Below, in pieces: positions 32,484 through 41,518 of a stretch of 64,000 nucleotides of DNA. The position numbers were made by a program, and so were the translations under genes. A model generated the notes under the pieces. That model was given only the letters and a program-made list of their open reading frames with translations. It made no database searches and was not told where the DNA came from. Location of the stretch: positions 1,113,510 through 1,177,509 of the forward strand of contig NZ_FXWK01000002.1 of the NCBI RefSeq assembly GCF_900177655.1, written 5' to 3'. The first letter of the stretch is position 1; every line of letters starts with the position of its first letter. This stretch comes from Devosia lucknowensis. GTDB lineage: Bacteria > Pseudomonadota > Alphaproteobacteria > Rhizobiales > Devosiaceae.

Positions 32484-33050
32484 ATGGTAGCCAAGAAGCA
32501 GCAGCAGCGGCTCGGGTTCAAGACGGGTGAACACGTGGTTTATCCCGCCCATGGCGTCGGCATGATCACCGCCATTGACGAGCAGGAAGTCGCTGGCCTG
32601 GTTTTGGAGCTGTTCGTCATCAGCTTCGAGCAGGACAAGCTGACCCTTCGCGTACCCGTGGCCAAGGTCAAATCTGTCGGCATGCGCAAGCTGGCCGAGG
32701 AAGACGAAGTGAACAAGGCTCTCGACACGGTCACCGGCCGTGCCCGCGTCAAGCGCACCATGTGGTCGCGCCGCGCCCAGGAATATGAAGCCAAGATCAA
32801 TTCAGGCGACCTGATCGCCATTTCCGAAGTGGTCCGCGATCTGTACCGTTCCGAAGAGCAGCCCGAGCAGTCCTATTCGGAACGCCAGCTGTTCGAGCAG
32901 GCCATGGATCGCATGAGCCGAGAGATCGGCGCCGTGCGCAAGTTGACGCTGACGGAAGCTGTGCAGCTGATCGAAAAGCAGCTCGCCAAGAGCCCCAAGC
33001 GGACCAAGGCCGATGCGGCCGAGGCCGAAAGCGACGAGGAAGCTGCATAA
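32484..33050 (+). CDS. carD: CarD family transcriptional regulator
   Basis: A 188-residue CarD/CdnL protein, which binds RNA polymerase beta subunit and stabilises open promoter complexes. The N-terminal Tudor-like RNAP-interaction domain is FKTGEHVVYPAHGVGMI through LTLRVPVAKVKSVGMRKL; the C-terminal helical domain has TMWSRRAQEYEAKINSGD and SYSERQLFEQAMDRM. The C-terminus is acidic. The start is set by the family N-terminus and by AAGGAG nine bases upstream. In Alphaproteobacteria CdnL affects rRNA and biosynthesis gene expression. It has its own promoter-like site and terminator. Confidence 0.94.
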   Translation: MVAKKQQQRLGFKTGEHVVYPAHGVGMITAIDEQEVAGLVLELFVISFEQDKLTLRVPVAKVKSVGMRKLAEEDEVNKALDTVTGRARVKRTMWSRRAQEYEAKINSGDLIAISEVVRDLYRSEEQPEQSYSERQLFEQAMDRMSREIGAVRKLTLTEAVQLIEKQLAKSPKRTKADAAEAESDEEAA

Positions 33051-33073
33051 GCAGCCTCCAACGCGAATTGGAG

Positions 33074-33100
33074 AGGCCGGTGGAAACACCGGCCTTTTTT
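33074..33100 (+). terminator. Rho-independent terminator after carD
   Basis: A 9-bp perfect stem AGGCCGGTG / CACCGGCCT with a GAAA loop and a run of six T. It reaches the end of the convergent iron-binding-protein gene. Confidence 0.93.
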
Positions 33101-34061
33101 ATCGTCTAGTCCGTCCCTCCAGAGCGGCCGCCAGCTTGGGCGCGAAATGCTCGGCCGCGTAGCCGATCGAGAGCGGCGTATAGAACCAGAGCGCAGCCGC
33201 CAGGGCGTCCTCGCCTTCGCCCGGGAACACCGAGCGGCCTTCTTTGAAGAGACGCGTGTTCGCGTAGGTGGAAATGTCTTCGATCTCCGCCTGCTTTCCA
33301 TTGGGCCATACGACCACGTCGAGGCGGTCCAGCTCGTCGGCCTTTTCGGCGCTGAGATAGATCCAGCCAGCGTCGTCGGCCATCTCGTCCAGTTCCCCGG
33401 GGAAGCTGAAGCCCAGGCTCTCGAGAAACCGCGTCGGGGCGTGCTGGCTGGCCCACAAGGTAAATTGCCCGTCCCGCAGGTCGGCCATCGAGGCGGTGTG
33501 CCCGGAAAATTGCGGATACTTGGCCCGTAGGGCGGCCAGCCGGGCATCGAGATCGGCGGCGATGGCATCGGCCTTGTCGGTGGTGCCTGTCGTTGCCAGC
33601 GCGATCAGTTCGAGCTGCTCCTGCCAGGGCGCGCCGTAATCGTCGAAGCCCTGGGGCGTGGCGAGGACAGGCGCAATCTGGCTCAGCAGCTCATAGGTCG
33701 CTACATCGAGCTCGTAATAGGTCGCGACAATCAGGTCCGGGTTCTGGCTGGCTATCCATTCGAGATCGACTTCATAGCCCATCAGGACCGCCGGCTCGGC
33801 GCCCACTGTGTCCCGTGCCGCTTCAGCCCAGGGCCAGGTCGCGTAGGGTTGCTCGCCCCACCATTCGTGCACGGCAACCGGTGCCACGCCCAAGGCATAG
33901 AGGAAATCCTGGTCGTTCAGGCCCAGCGAAAGTACGCGCTGCGGCGCTTCGCTTATGGTGATCTCGCCCTTGGCGTGGGTCAGGGTTACGGGGAAAGGCT
34001 GGGAAAGAGCCGGGCTCGCCAGCACAAGCGTGGCGAGGGAAATAAGCATGGAGTGACGCAT
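33099..34061 (-). CDS. Iron-siderophore ABC transporter substrate-binding protein (FepB-like)
   Basis: A 320-residue periplasmic binding protein of the FecB/FepB/FhuD type (cluster A-II, with one linking helix). The signal peptide is residues 1-20. Blocks are PQRVLSLGLNDQDFLYALGV, PDLIVATYY and LATPQGFDDYGAPWQEQLELIA. The ATG at 34061 has GGGAG six bases upstream; the frame is open 13 codons further. No permease or ATPase gene is adjacent, so it probably serves a transporter elsewhere. A TGA-N9-TCA iron box lies about 45 bases upstream, supporting an iron role and control by RirA. Confidence 0.85.
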   Translation of the reverse strand: MRHSMLISLATLVLASPALSQPFPVTLTHAKGEITISEAPQRVLSLGLNDQDFLYALGVAPVAVHEWWGEQPYATWPWAEAARDTVGAEPAVLMGYEVDLEWIASQNPDLIVATYYELDVATYELLSQIAPVLATPQGFDDYGAPWQEQLELIALATTGTTDKADAIAADLDARLAALRAKYPQFSGHTASMADLRDGQFTLWASQHAPTRFLESLGFSFPGELDEMADDAGWIYLSAEKADELDRLDVVVWPNGKQAEIEDISTYANTRLFKEGRSVFPGEGEDALAAALWFYTPLSIGYAAEHFAPKLAAALEGRTRR

Positions 34062-34103
34062 GTGAGCTCCCACGATAACAGTCGGAGCGATGTATCCCAT
34101 ATT

Positions 34104-34124
34104 ACATGACTATCGCAATCATGT
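34104..34124. promoter_or_regulatory. Iron-responsive operator (RirA-type box)
   Basis: The sequence ACATGA, nine bases, TCATGT is a perfect 6-bp inverted repeat containing TGA-N9-TCA, the rhizobial iron-responsive operator bound by RirA. It lies just upstream of the siderophore-binding-protein gene. Binding is inferred. Confidence 0.65.
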
Positions 34125-34185
34125 TAAATTCTGTGTCGTCAGGCGAAGGCGGGAAGGGCGGCGCCGGAAGCACCGCCCTTTGTGG

Positions 34186-36189
34186 TCAGAACTCGTCCCA
34201 ATCGGCGGAGATGGCAGCGTTTCCGGCGCTGAGATAGCGCGCCACGCTGGGTGACTTGGCAATGGGTCGCGGCGCCGGCTGCGCCTTGGCCTGGGGGGCG
34301 GCTTCGTGTCCACCCAAGCGGAAGATATCGACAATCCGGTCCAGTTCGCTGGCCTGCCCCTCGGTCTGCTCGATGGCGGCGTTGGTTTCTTCCACCAGCG
34401 CTGCGTTGTGCTGGGTCATCTCGTCCATCTGCCGCACGGCGATGGCGACTTCGTCGATGGCGGAGGCCTGCTCCCGACTGTCGCGGGCGATGCCGTCCAT
34501 GAGAGCGTGGCTGGAGCGCGCCATGTCCAGCATCAGGGTCAGCTTCTCGGCCGCATCGACCACCAGGCGCGAGCCGCTCGCCACTTCGCTGGCGCTCTGC
34601 TCCACCAGTTGCTTGACTTCGCGCGAGGCCTCGGCGGTGCTCTGTGCCAGGCGGCGGACTTCCACCGCCACCACCGCAAAGCCCTTGCCGGCTTCGCCGG
34701 CACGTGCCGCTTCCACCGAGGCATTGAGCGCCAGCAAGTTGGTCTGGAAGGCGATATCGTCGATCAGCCCGATAATGTTGGAGATCGAGGCCGAGGATGC
34801 GGAAATGCGTTCCATGGCCGCGGTGGTGTCGGCCATGACCTGTCCACCGTGTTCGGCTTCACGCGTCAGATCACCCGATGCCTTGCTGGCGTCGCCGGCA
34901 CGCTTGGCGTTCTGCTGCACGGTGCCGGCCAGCTGTTCCATGGCGGCGGAGGTTTGTTCGATGGTTGCCGCCTGGCGCGTGGTGCGCTCGGCAAGGTCGT
35001 TGGCGCCCGACAGGATTTCTCCCGTTGCCGTCTTGAGCGTGCGTGAGGTGCCACGCAGGCGGGTGACGATTTCCGTCAGCCGGTCCGCGACTGCGTTGGT
35101 ATCGTCCTTGAGACGGGCGAATGCGCCCTCGTAGTGGCCGTCGACTCGCGGTTCGAGATTGGCATGGGCCAGGGCCGACATGACCGCGCCACTTTCCTGC
35201 AGGCCGCGATCGACGGTCTCGATCAGGCCGTTGACGCTGGTGGCGATTGCCTTGAAGCCAGCGTCGTCGAAACTCTCGGAGACCCGATAAGAGAAGTCGC
35301 CCTGTCCGGCAGCGCTGACCGCGGTATGCACCTCGGTCGCGAGGCGGTCCATGACCTGCGCGCGATCGGCCAGTGCCTTGGCGCGGTCCTTTTCCTCCGC
35401 GCTCAAAGCGGCGATCTGGCGAGCGTTCTCGCGGAACACTTCGACGGCGCGTCCCATGTTGCCGATTTCGTCGCGGCGCGCGGCTTCGTCGATTGAGACG
35501 TCGAGGTTGCCTTGGGCCAGCAGCGCCATCTTCCCGGTCAGCGCCTTGACCGGGACGACGATGGCCCGGCGACCGATCAGAATGGAGAGCACCAGCCCCA
35601 GCGCGATGCCGATGCCAGCGGTCGTCACGACGATCACCAGTGCAATATTGGAGCCGGCCTCGGCTTCGGCACGCATGCTGCCCATGCGCTCGCCCGAATA
35701 GGCGCTGTAGAGCTTGACGGTGTCGGTCACCACCTTCTGGGCCGCCAGGGCCTCGTCAAGGGCCGCGGTGATACGCGTCGCATCGCCCGAAGGGGTGACT
35801 GCCAGCATGGCGTCGATCTTGCCGAAATAGCTGTCCATCACCGGCTTCACATCCGAGAGCAGACGGAGCTCCTCGGCATCGGCCGCGGCCTCGATAAGGG
35901 GGAAGCGAGCGCGCATTTCTTCGGTGCGGCGCGCGGCTTCTGCGACGAAGTCTTCGGTGCGCTCCGGCGCGCGCGCCAGCTGATAGGTCATGCGCGAGAT
36001 CGCGATGATGTCCATGCGCAGGTCCATGGCTTCGCGCGCGGCTTCTTCCTTGGCACCGACGGTCAGCATGGTGTCGCGCAAACTGGTGATTTCGCGCCAG
36101 GACACGCCACCGAGCGCAAGCGCAGCGATGGCCATAACCAGAATGGTCAGAAGGAACTTATGGAGGATGGGGAGGTCTTTGAGCGACAT
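34186..36189 (-). CDS. Methyl-accepting chemotaxis protein
   Basis: A 667-residue chemoreceptor. One membrane helix (about 12-30), a periplasmic four-helix-type sensor domain (about 31-185), a second helix (about 186-208), HAMP segments after it ([15 protein letters not shown] and [13 protein letters not shown]), and a signalling coiled coil with the hairpin tip [20 protein letters not shown], which binds CheA and CheW. The C-terminus lacks a CheR-binding pentapeptide of the NWETF kind. The ligand is unknown. It stands alone without che genes in the window. Confidence 0.95.
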   Translation of the reverse strand: MSLKDLPILHKFLLTILVMAIAALALGGVSWREITSLRDTMLTVGAKEEAAREAMDLRMDIIAISRMTYQLARAPERTEDFVAEAARRTEEMRARFPLIEAAADAEELRLLSDVKPVMDSYFGKIDAMLAVTPSGDATRITAALDEALAAQKVVTDTVKLYSAYSGERMGSMRAEAEAGSNIALVIVVTTAGIGIALGLVLSILIGRRAIVVPVKALTGKMALLAQGNLDVSIDEAARRDEIGNMGRAVEVFRENARQIAALSAEEKDRAKALADRAQVMDRLATEVHTAVSAAGQGDFSYRVSESFDDAGFKAIATSVNGLIETVDRGLQESGAVMSALAHANLEPRVDGHYEGAFARLKDDTNAVADRLTEIVTRLRGTSRTLKTATGEILSGANDLAERTTRQAATIEQTSAAMEQLAGTVQQNAKRAGDASKASGDLTREAEHGGQVMADTTAAMERISASSASISNIIGLIDDIAFQTNLLALNASVEAARAGEAGKGFAVVAVEVRRLAQSTAEASREVKQLVEQSASEVASGSRLVVDAAEKLTLMLDMARSSHALMDGIARDSREQASAIDEVAIAVRQMDEMTQHNAALVEETNAAIEQTEGQASELDRIVDIFRLGGHEAAPQAKAQPAPRPIAKSPSVARYLSAGNAAISADWDEF

Positions 36190-36308
36190 GACAGCCTTGA
36201 TCCGCTTCTGCGGGCAATTGGAGATCGGTACCGACGTCCACTTCGGCCGGGTCTGTCTAGCTTTACGTGGCTAATTTTCCGTTAGTCGACGCCTGCCCGC
36301 CAAGCGCT

Positions 36309-36845
36309 TCACAGTCTGAAACGACCGGAAAGGATGGCGTCCCTGACCCGTTCGAGAGCCGCATCCCGGCCAAGGCCGCCAACATCGAGCACAGACCTCT
36401 CATGCGCACCGAGATCGGCGAATTCGGCATGAAGGGACGCGACCACATCGGCGTCGCTGAGGCTGTCGCCGGCGCGCAGGGTGCAGCGTGCCACCGCTTC
36501 TCCGACACTGGTCCGAAGCACCAGATAGTGCAGGGGCGTGCCGTGCGCGGCGAAGGCTTCGAGCGCCCAGGGGCGGATTACCCCATCGAGCAGCACGCAG
36601 TAGCCGTTGCGCGCATAGGTGGCCGCGACACCTGCGGCGATCTCCATGATCATTCGATTCTGCCGGTGCGCCTGCGGCAGCCACGGGTCGATCTTGCCGG
36701 TTTTGATGTAGCCCCAGAAATCGTCCGAATGCAGATGCACCTTCGGACCGCCCTGCATGTGGGCCAGTGCCTCGGCGGTCGTGGTCTTGCCCGAGCCGGG
36801 ATGGCCCGAAACGATCACGATCTCGCCTTTGGGAAGATCTTTCAT
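36309..36845 (-). CDS. P-loop ATPase, zeta-toxin/AAA_33-like kinase
   Basis: A 178-residue P-loop protein. Walker A is VSGHPGSGKTTTAEALA near the N-terminus; HLHSDDFWGYIKTG follows, the acidic site of small-molecule kinases, and a LVLRTSVGEAVARC strand, then a lid-like helix. The plan matches AAA_33 proteins such as gluconate or chloramphenicol kinases and zeta toxins. No antitoxin gene is next to it. ATG at 36845 is chosen (AAGGA just upstream); an ATG five codons earlier is possible. Substrate unknown. Confidence 0.75.
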   Translation of the reverse strand: MKDLPKGEIVIVSGHPGSGKTTTAEALAHMQGGPKVHLHSDDFWGYIKTGKIDPWLPQAHRQNRMIMEIAAGVAATYARNGYCVLLDGVIRPWALEAFAAHGTPLHYLVLRTSVGEAVARCTLRAGDSLSDADVVASLHAEFADLGAHERSVLDVGGLGRDAALERVRDAILSGRFRL

Positions 36846-36893
36846 GTGTCCTTCACCCATTGCAGAAGATTTTCAGTGCCCAGACCGTCAACG

Positions 36894-37724
36894 TCATGAT
36901 GAGCCTCCAAGGGCGTCCTTCATGCTCACCGTGGCGCTGCCCGGCTTGAGCGGCTTCTGTTGGCTTTCATGGGGCACCCAGCCTGCCAGCCAGATGATTT
37001 CGAGCGTGGCCCGGACGCGCCCGTCGGCATCGGCATCGCGTTCCGCGTAAGCCTGGGTGGCTGCGGCCAGAAGGGCGCGCGTCGCCATACGGCGTGGCCG
37101 GTCTGAGAGCGGATTGGATGCGCCGAGTGCCTTGAGTTCGGCCATGAGCGCAAAGGGCGTCGCATAACGCACGCGATGGGTTTCGACATCGGCCACCGGC
37201 AGGGCAAACCCGGCGCGCTGCAGGAGGGCGCCGGCGTCCCGAACCTGTGCCATGGGAGCCACGCGCGCGGACGCGCCGCCCGAGACCTGAAGGTCGGCGG
37301 TGAGGAATGCTTCGCGCAACTCGCTGAGGCTGTCGCCGCCCACGAAAGCGGCCATCAGCAGCCCATCCGGTGCGAGCAGGCGGCGCAACCGAGCCAGATG
37401 CCCCGGCACGTCGTTGACAGCCTGCAGGTGCAGCAACGTCACGATCAGGTCCTGCTGTCCCTCGGGTAGCTGGGGGAAGTCTTCGCCGCTGAACGCGTCG
37501 ACGCGCTGGGCCCTCACCGGGCCGTTGGCGGTGAACAGCGTTTCGGGCAGCGTGGCCGCGTCCGGGCCGATGATGATCGCGCGTGAAAAGTCGCGCATAT
37601 AGGCACTGAGGCGGTCTGCCAGGTCTTCGAGCACCAAGTCGCGTACGAAGTTTTCGCCATTCTTGCGGCGTCGCAGGTTGCGGATGATCTGGAGATCGTC
37701 GAAGAGGCGGGGCGGAGTGGTCAT
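36894..37724 (-). CDS. SAM-dependent methyltransferase (BioC/NDUFAF5-like)
   Basis: A 276-residue class I methyltransferase-like protein. Blocks are FDDLQIIRNLRRR, DLVLEDLADRLS, AIIIGPDAATLPETL (the degenerate motif I, lacking the GxGxG), DLIVTLLHLQAVNDVPGHL and LLMAAFVGGDSLSELREAF. These match the mitochondrial complex I assembly factor NDUFAF5 group more than true BioC. Note the loss of the Gly-rich loop. NDUFAF5 hydroxylates an Arg of a complex I subunit; whether this bacterial protein does so is not known. Divergent from comF by 45 bases, an order common in this group. Confidence 0.8.
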   Translation of the reverse strand: MTTPPRLFDDLQIIRNLRRRKNGENFVRDLVLEDLADRLSAYMRDFSRAIIIGPDAATLPETLFTANGPVRAQRVDAFSGEDFPQLPEGQQDLIVTLLHLQAVNDVPGHLARLRRLLAPDGLLMAAFVGGDSLSELREAFLTADLQVSGGASARVAPMAQVRDAGALLQRAGFALPVADVETHRVRYATPFALMAELKALGASNPLSDRPRRMATRALLAAATQAYAERDADADGRVRATLEIIWLAGWVPHESQQKPLKPGSATVSMKDALGGSS

Positions 37725-37769
37725 GGAGGGGGCTTTCGCCAAGGCCGTCTTGAGGGCAATATCGCCCTT

Positions 37770-38567
37770 ATGGACACGGGGGCAGGGGAAGTCAAAGCGG
37801 CCGGGCAGGGATTGCGGCTGGGGCAGGGGCTGATGGGCCTCGGGCGTCAGCTGCTCGACCAGCTCTATCCGCCTGCCTGCATCGCGTGCCAGGCGCCCCT
37901 GGCTGCAAGCAATGCGCTCTGTCCATCCTGCTTTGCTGGCCTCAAACAGATTTCGATGCCGTTGTGCCCGGTTCTGGGCATTCCCTTCGATTCCGACATC
38001 GGCGCCGAGGCGCGGTCTGCCGAGGCCCTCGCCGATCCCCCGCCGTTCCAGGCCGCAAGGGCAGCGGTTCGCTATGGCGACATAGCAGGCACGCTTGTCA
38101 GCCGCCTCAAGTATGGCGACCGGCCGGAACTGGCCCAATTCTGTGCCCGGCTGATGCAGTCGGCGGGAAGCACATTATGGGAGGCGAGGCCTATCATCGT
38201 GCCGGTGCCTTTGCATGCGAGCCGCCTGCGGCTGCGTCGCTACAACCAATCGGCATTGCTTGCCTTGGAACTCGCTACGCTCACGGGGCTCCCGGTCGAT
38301 GCGCACCTGGTGCGACGCCACCGCAACACGCTTCAGCAGGTCGGTCTTTCCGGGGATGGCCGCCTGCGCAATGTTCAGGGCGCCTTCTCGGTCCATCCGC
38401 GCTTCATGGAGCGGCTGCAGGGACGCCCGGTGGTGCTGGTCGACGACGTCTACACGACGGGCGCGACAGTCAAGGCGGTCACGCGGGTCCTCCAGCGCGC
38501 GGGTGCTTCCGAGGTGAACGTTCTCACCTTTGCCCGCGTTGTCATCGGCGATGAACTCCCCATATAA
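37770..38567 (+). CDS. ComF family protein (amidophosphoribosyltransferase-like)
   Basis: A 265-residue ComF protein. The N-terminal zinc ribbon has Cys37, Cys40, Cys51 and Cys54 in CIAC...CPSC. The C-terminal phosphoribosyltransferase domain shows the PRPP motif VVLVDDVYTTGAT and the IIVPVPLHASRLRLRRYNQS segment. ComF proteins are linked to DNA uptake or replication-restart in some bacteria; here no competence genes are near. It leads a same-strand run with grxC, the amidase, DUF1178 and MmcQ. Confidence 0.92.
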   Translation: MDTGAGEVKAAGQGLRLGQGLMGLGRQLLDQLYPPACIACQAPLAASNALCPSCFAGLKQISMPLCPVLGIPFDSDIGAEARSAEALADPPPFQAARAAVRYGDIAGTLVSRLKYGDRPELAQFCARLMQSAGSTLWEARPIIVPVPLHASRLRLRRYNQSALLALELATLTGLPVDAHLVRRHRNTLQQVGLSGDGRLRNVQGAFSVHPRFMERLQGRPVVLVDDVYTTGATVKAVTRVLQRAGASEVNVLTFARVVIGDELPI

Positions 38568-38601
38568 AGGGACACTCAATGACTTCCGGAGCCTGATGCA
38601 C

Positions 38602-38856
38602 ATGGCCAAGGTCGAAATCTACACCACCCCCACCTGTCCTTATTGTCATGCCGCCAAGGCGCTGCTGAACGACAAGGGCGTGGACTATACCGAGATCACA
38701 GTTCTCGATCCCGCGCTGCGCGAAGGCATGACGCAGCGCGCAAATGGTCGTCGTACCGTGCCGCAGATCTTTATTGGCGAGACCCATGTCGGCGGTTATG
38801 ACGATATGGCCGCGCTGGACCGGCAGGGCGGTCTAGATCCGCTGCTTGCCCTGTAG
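38602..38856 (+). CDS. grxC: Glutaredoxin 3
   Basis: An 84-residue dithiol glutaredoxin with active site CPYC at residues 12-15 and the glutathione-binding RTVPQIFIG and GGYDDM motifs. It reduces disulfides with glutathione. The start MAKVEIYTTPTCPYC fits the family; an ATG two codons upstream (38596) is also in range of the GGAG. It lies 34 bases after comF and 6 before the amidase gene. Confidence 0.95.
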   Translation: MAKVEIYTTPTCPYCHAAKALLNDKGVDYTEITVLDPALREGMTQRANGRRTVPQIFIGETHVGGYDDMAALDRQGGLDPLLAL

Positions 38857-38862
38857 GCACCC

Positions 38863-39690
38863 ATGAAGATCGCCGCCATCCAGATGCGTTCGGGGCTCGA
38901 TCCCGACGCCAATCTTGCCGCACTCAAGCCACTGCTGGCCGAGGCTGCTGAGCAGGGTGCCACCTATGCCCTGACCCCCGAAGTGACCCTGATCTTTCCC
39001 GAAAACCGGGACCAATTGCGATTGGCGGCAGCCCCTTTCGAAGGGCACAGGCATCTGGCCGAAGTCGGCGATCTTGCCCGCCAGCACGGCATGTTTGTGC
39101 ACGTGGGCTCTCTCCCCATCCCGCTCGAGGATGGCCGGTTTGCCAACCGCTCCGTACTGTTCGGGCCGGATGGGCAGCAGCTCGGCACGTATGACAAGAT
39201 CCACCTTTTCGATGCCGATATCGCCGGGCTCGACGCGTATCGCGAAAGTGCGACCTACAAGGGCGGCGACGAGGCGGTGGTCGCGGCGGTCGCGGATTTC
39301 CGGCTCGGCTTTTCGATCTGCTACGACATGCGCTTTCCAAGGCTCTATAATGCGCTCGCCAATGGCGGAGCGACGCTGATCGCTGTACCGGCCGCGTTCA
39401 CCGTGCCGACGGGGCAGGCGCATTGGCACGTCCTGCTCCGGGCGCGCGCCATCGAGACTGGCTCCTATGTGATCGCGGCGGCGCAGGGCGGCGTGCACCA
39501 GAATGGCCGCGCGACCTATGGGCATTCGCTGGTGGTCGACCCCTGGGGACGCATCATCGCCGAGCTCAACCATGACGAACCGGGCGTGCTCGTTGTCGAC
39601 ATCGATGCGGCAGCGGTTGCCGAAGCTCGGCAGCGGATACCGGCACTGGCAAACGCCCGGGACTTTGCTCCGCCGGGTTTGCAGAGCTGA
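38863..39690 (+). CDS. Nitrilase-superfamily amidohydrolase (Nit2-like)
   Basis: A 275-residue carbon-nitrogen hydrolase. The catalytic Glu-Lys-Cys triad is Glu40 (in TPEVTLIF), Lys112 (in YDKIHLFD) and Cys153 (in SICYDMRFP). The YDKIHLFDAD and YVIAAAQGG blocks match the Nit2 / omega-amidase branch, which deaminates alpha-ketoglutaramate and deaminated glutathione. The gene follows grxC closely; repair of deaminated glutathione would fit this glutathione-linked neighbour, but that is inference. Confidence 0.9.
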   Translation: MKIAAIQMRSGLDPDANLAALKPLLAEAAEQGATYALTPEVTLIFPENRDQLRLAAAPFEGHRHLAEVGDLARQHGMFVHVGSLPIPLEDGRFANRSVLFGPDGQQLGTYDKIHLFDADIAGLDAYRESATYKGGDEAVVAAVADFRLGFSICYDMRFPRLYNALANGGATLIAVPAAFTVPTGQAHWHVLLRARAIETGSYVIAAAQGGVHQNGRATYGHSLVVDPWGRIIAELNHDEPGVLVVDIDAAAVAEARQRIPALANARDFAPPGLQS

Positions 39691-39753
39691 GGAGAGCGCC
39701 TATATGCTCTTCCAAGAGGCTCGTATCCGCCACACTACAGATCGACTACGCCC

Positions 39754-40176
39754 GTGATCCAGTATTCGCTTCAATGCTCGAACGGCCATCGCTACGAAGC
39801 CTGGTTCAAGAGCGCTTCGGCCTATGACGAGCAGCAGGCCCGTGGGATTGTCACCTGTGCACAGTGTGGCGACGCGCACGTCGAAAAGGCTCCAATGGCG
39901 CCCAATGTGGCGCGCACCGACAGGGATCGGGTTCCGCTGAGCGCTGCTCATCCCGATGCAGCCAAAATGCGCGACATGCTGCGGCTCTACCGCCAGAAGG
40001 TGATCAGCGAGGCCGAAAATGTCGGCGACCGCTTCGCCGACGAGGCCCGTAAGATCCATTTCGACGAAGCCGAGGCCCGCGGCATCTATGGACAGGCCAC
40101 GCATGACGAAGTCGCTGGACTGATCGAGGATGGCGTCGCGTTCCTACCGCTCCCCGATGTGAGCGACGACAATTGA
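39754..40176 (+). CDS. DUF1178 family protein
   Basis: A 140-residue DUF1178 protein. The N-terminus MIQYSLQCSNGHRYEAWF and the CAQCGD pair form a rubredoxin-like zinc knuckle with three visible Cys plus His12 as likely ligand. The C-terminal block NVGDRFADEARKIHFDEAE and RGIYGQATHDE is family-specific. The start is a GTG. The function is unknown; its place after the amidase gene is well kept in Alphaproteobacteria. The stop overlaps the next start by four bases. Confidence 0.9.
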   Translation: MIQYSLQCSNGHRYEAWFKSASAYDEQQARGIVTCAQCGDAHVEKAPMAPNVARTDRDRVPLSAAHPDAAKMRDMLRLYRQKVISEAENVGDRFADEARKIHFDEAEARGIYGQATHDEVAGLIEDGVAFLPLPDVSDDN

Positions 40177-40523
40177 GCGTTTCCACCAGATCGGGGTTCG
40201 ACGCCGCATTGGGCGCGCTTGGCGGCGTGACCTTTGTCGATCAGTGGGAAGCGCGTGTTGCCAAGGTCGGCGGCAAGGTGTTTTGCCTCCTCTCCGATGC
40301 GGCTCCGCACCGGATGACCCTCAAGTGCGGTGAGAACAGTTTCGATATCCTGACGGCGCTGGAGGGGATCGATCAGGCGCCTTACTTTGCCAAGCGCCAA
40401 TGGGTGTCGGTGACACCAGGCGCTTTGCCCGATGACGATCTTCTGGCCTATGCCGCGCGCTCGCATGCAATCGTCGCGGCAGGCCTTACGAAAAAACTTC
40501 GGACGGAACTGGGCATAGCCTGA
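40173..40523 (+). CDS. MmcQ/YjbR family protein
   Basis: A 116-residue protein of the MmcQ/YjbR fold (CyaY-like, DNA-binding type). Blocks are WEARVAKVGGKVFCLL, MTLKCGENSFDILTALEGI and AKRQWVSVTPGALPDDDLLAYAARSHAIV. The start is TTG, overlapping the DUF1178 stop as TTGA. The molecular role is unsettled; a DNA-binding role was proposed from structure of relatives. Last gene of the comF-to-here run. Confidence 0.88.
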   Translation: MSVSTRSGFDAALGALGGVTFVDQWEARVAKVGGKVFCLLSDAAPHRMTLKCGENSFDILTALEGIDQAPYFAKRQWVSVTPGALPDDDLLAYAARSHAIVAAGLTKKLRTELGIA

Positions 40524-40571
40524 CGTCTTACGTCCTCCGAACCCCATACTATCTCAGTGGAGACATCTGAC

Positions 40572-41438
40572 ATGACCACACTCGACGCTTCCCAGTCGGG
40601 CAGCTTTGCCATCGGCGGCGATCTCACGGTCAACCGCCTCGGTTTTGGCGCCATGCGTATTACAGGCGAGGGCATATGGGGCCCGCCGAAGGATCGAGAC
40701 GAAGCCATCCGCGTGCTCAAGCGCCTGCCCGAGATCGGGGTAAACTTCATCGACACGGCCGAGAGCTACGGCCCCTACATCAGCGAAGAGCTTATCGGTG
40801 AGGCGCTGGCGCCCTATTCCCAGGGAACGATAGTTGCCACCAAGAGCGGATTGACCCGCACCGGGCCGAACGTCTGGCCGCCTTTGGGTCGACCGGAGTT
40901 CCTGCGTCAGGGCGCGCTCATGAGCCTGCGTCGACTGAAGGTAGAGAGCATCGATCTCTGGCAGCTTCACCGCATCGACCCGAAGACGCCGCGCGTCGAG
41001 CAGTTCGAGGCCATCGCCGAACTGCAGAAGGAAGGCATCATCCGCCATGCCGGCCTTTCCGAGGTCAGTGTCGAGGATATCAAGGAGGCCCAGAAGTACT
41101 TCAAAGTGGCCACGGTTCAGAACCTCTACAACTTCGCCAATCGCAAGAGCGAGGACGTGCTGGACTATTGCGAAGCGAATGGCATCGGCTTCATTCCCTG
41201 GTTCCCGCTGGCCGGCGGCGATCTCGTCGAGGGTCATGAGAAGGCGCATGAGGTGATGAACCGGCACGGCGCCAGCGGCAGCCAGATCGCTCTGGCCTGG
41301 CTTCTGCGTCGTTCGCCGGTCATGCTGCCGATCCCCGGCACGGGCAAGGTCAAGCATCTGGAGGACAATGTCGCTGCGGCTACGATCAAGCTCAGCGACG
41401 AGGATTTCGAGACGCTCGACGCCATCGGCCGCCGCTAG
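40572..41438 (+). CDS. Aldo/keto reductase
   Basis: A 288-residue NADPH-dependent aldo/keto reductase, TIM barrel. Blocks are [36 protein letters not shown] (catalytic Asp and Tyr), LIDLW-type strand with LHRID in place of the common QxHRxD, and [20 protein letters not shown], which binds the phosphate of NADPH. The ATG at 40572 has GGAG nine bases upstream. The substrate is unknown. It may belong to a short insert between the MmcQ gene and ubiG. Confidence 0.92.
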   Translation: MTTLDASQSGSFAIGGDLTVNRLGFGAMRITGEGIWGPPKDRDEAIRVLKRLPEIGVNFIDTAESYGPYISEELIGEALAPYSQGTIVATKSGLTRTGPNVWPPLGRPEFLRQGALMSLRRLKVESIDLWQLHRIDPKTPRVEQFEAIAELQKEGIIRHAGLSEVSVEDIKEAQKYFKVATVQNLYNFANRKSEDVLDYCEANGIGFIPWFPLAGGDLVEGHEKAHEVMNRHGASGSQIALAWLLRRSPVMLPIPGTGKVKHLEDNVAAATIKLSDEDFETLDAIGRR

Positions 41439-41446
41439 CGGACCAG

Positions 41447-41515
41447 AGTTTGCCTCGCTACCAATCCAGCGCCGCTCCCCGGACGTAGTTTCCGGGAAGC
41501 GTCAGAAGGCAAACT
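41447..41515 (+). promoter_or_regulatory. Nested hairpins over the ribosome-binding site of the macA-like gene
   Basis: Outer arms AGTTTGCCT (41447-41455) and AGGCAAACT (41507-41515) pair exactly. Inside, GCTCCCCGGA and TCCGGGAAGC (41474-41483, 41491-41500) pair with one mismatch. The AGAAGG ribosome-binding site (41504-41509) overlaps the outer right arm, and the GTG start follows three bases later. The structure could block translation or stop read-through from the upstream gene. Confidence 0.6.
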
Positions 41516-41518
41516 GAA

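Noticed and set aside
36309..36845. Zeta-type toxin with an antitoxin partner
   Set aside because: No small antitoxin gene lies beside it; neighbours are a chemoreceptor and a methyltransferase. A metabolic kinase is as likely.
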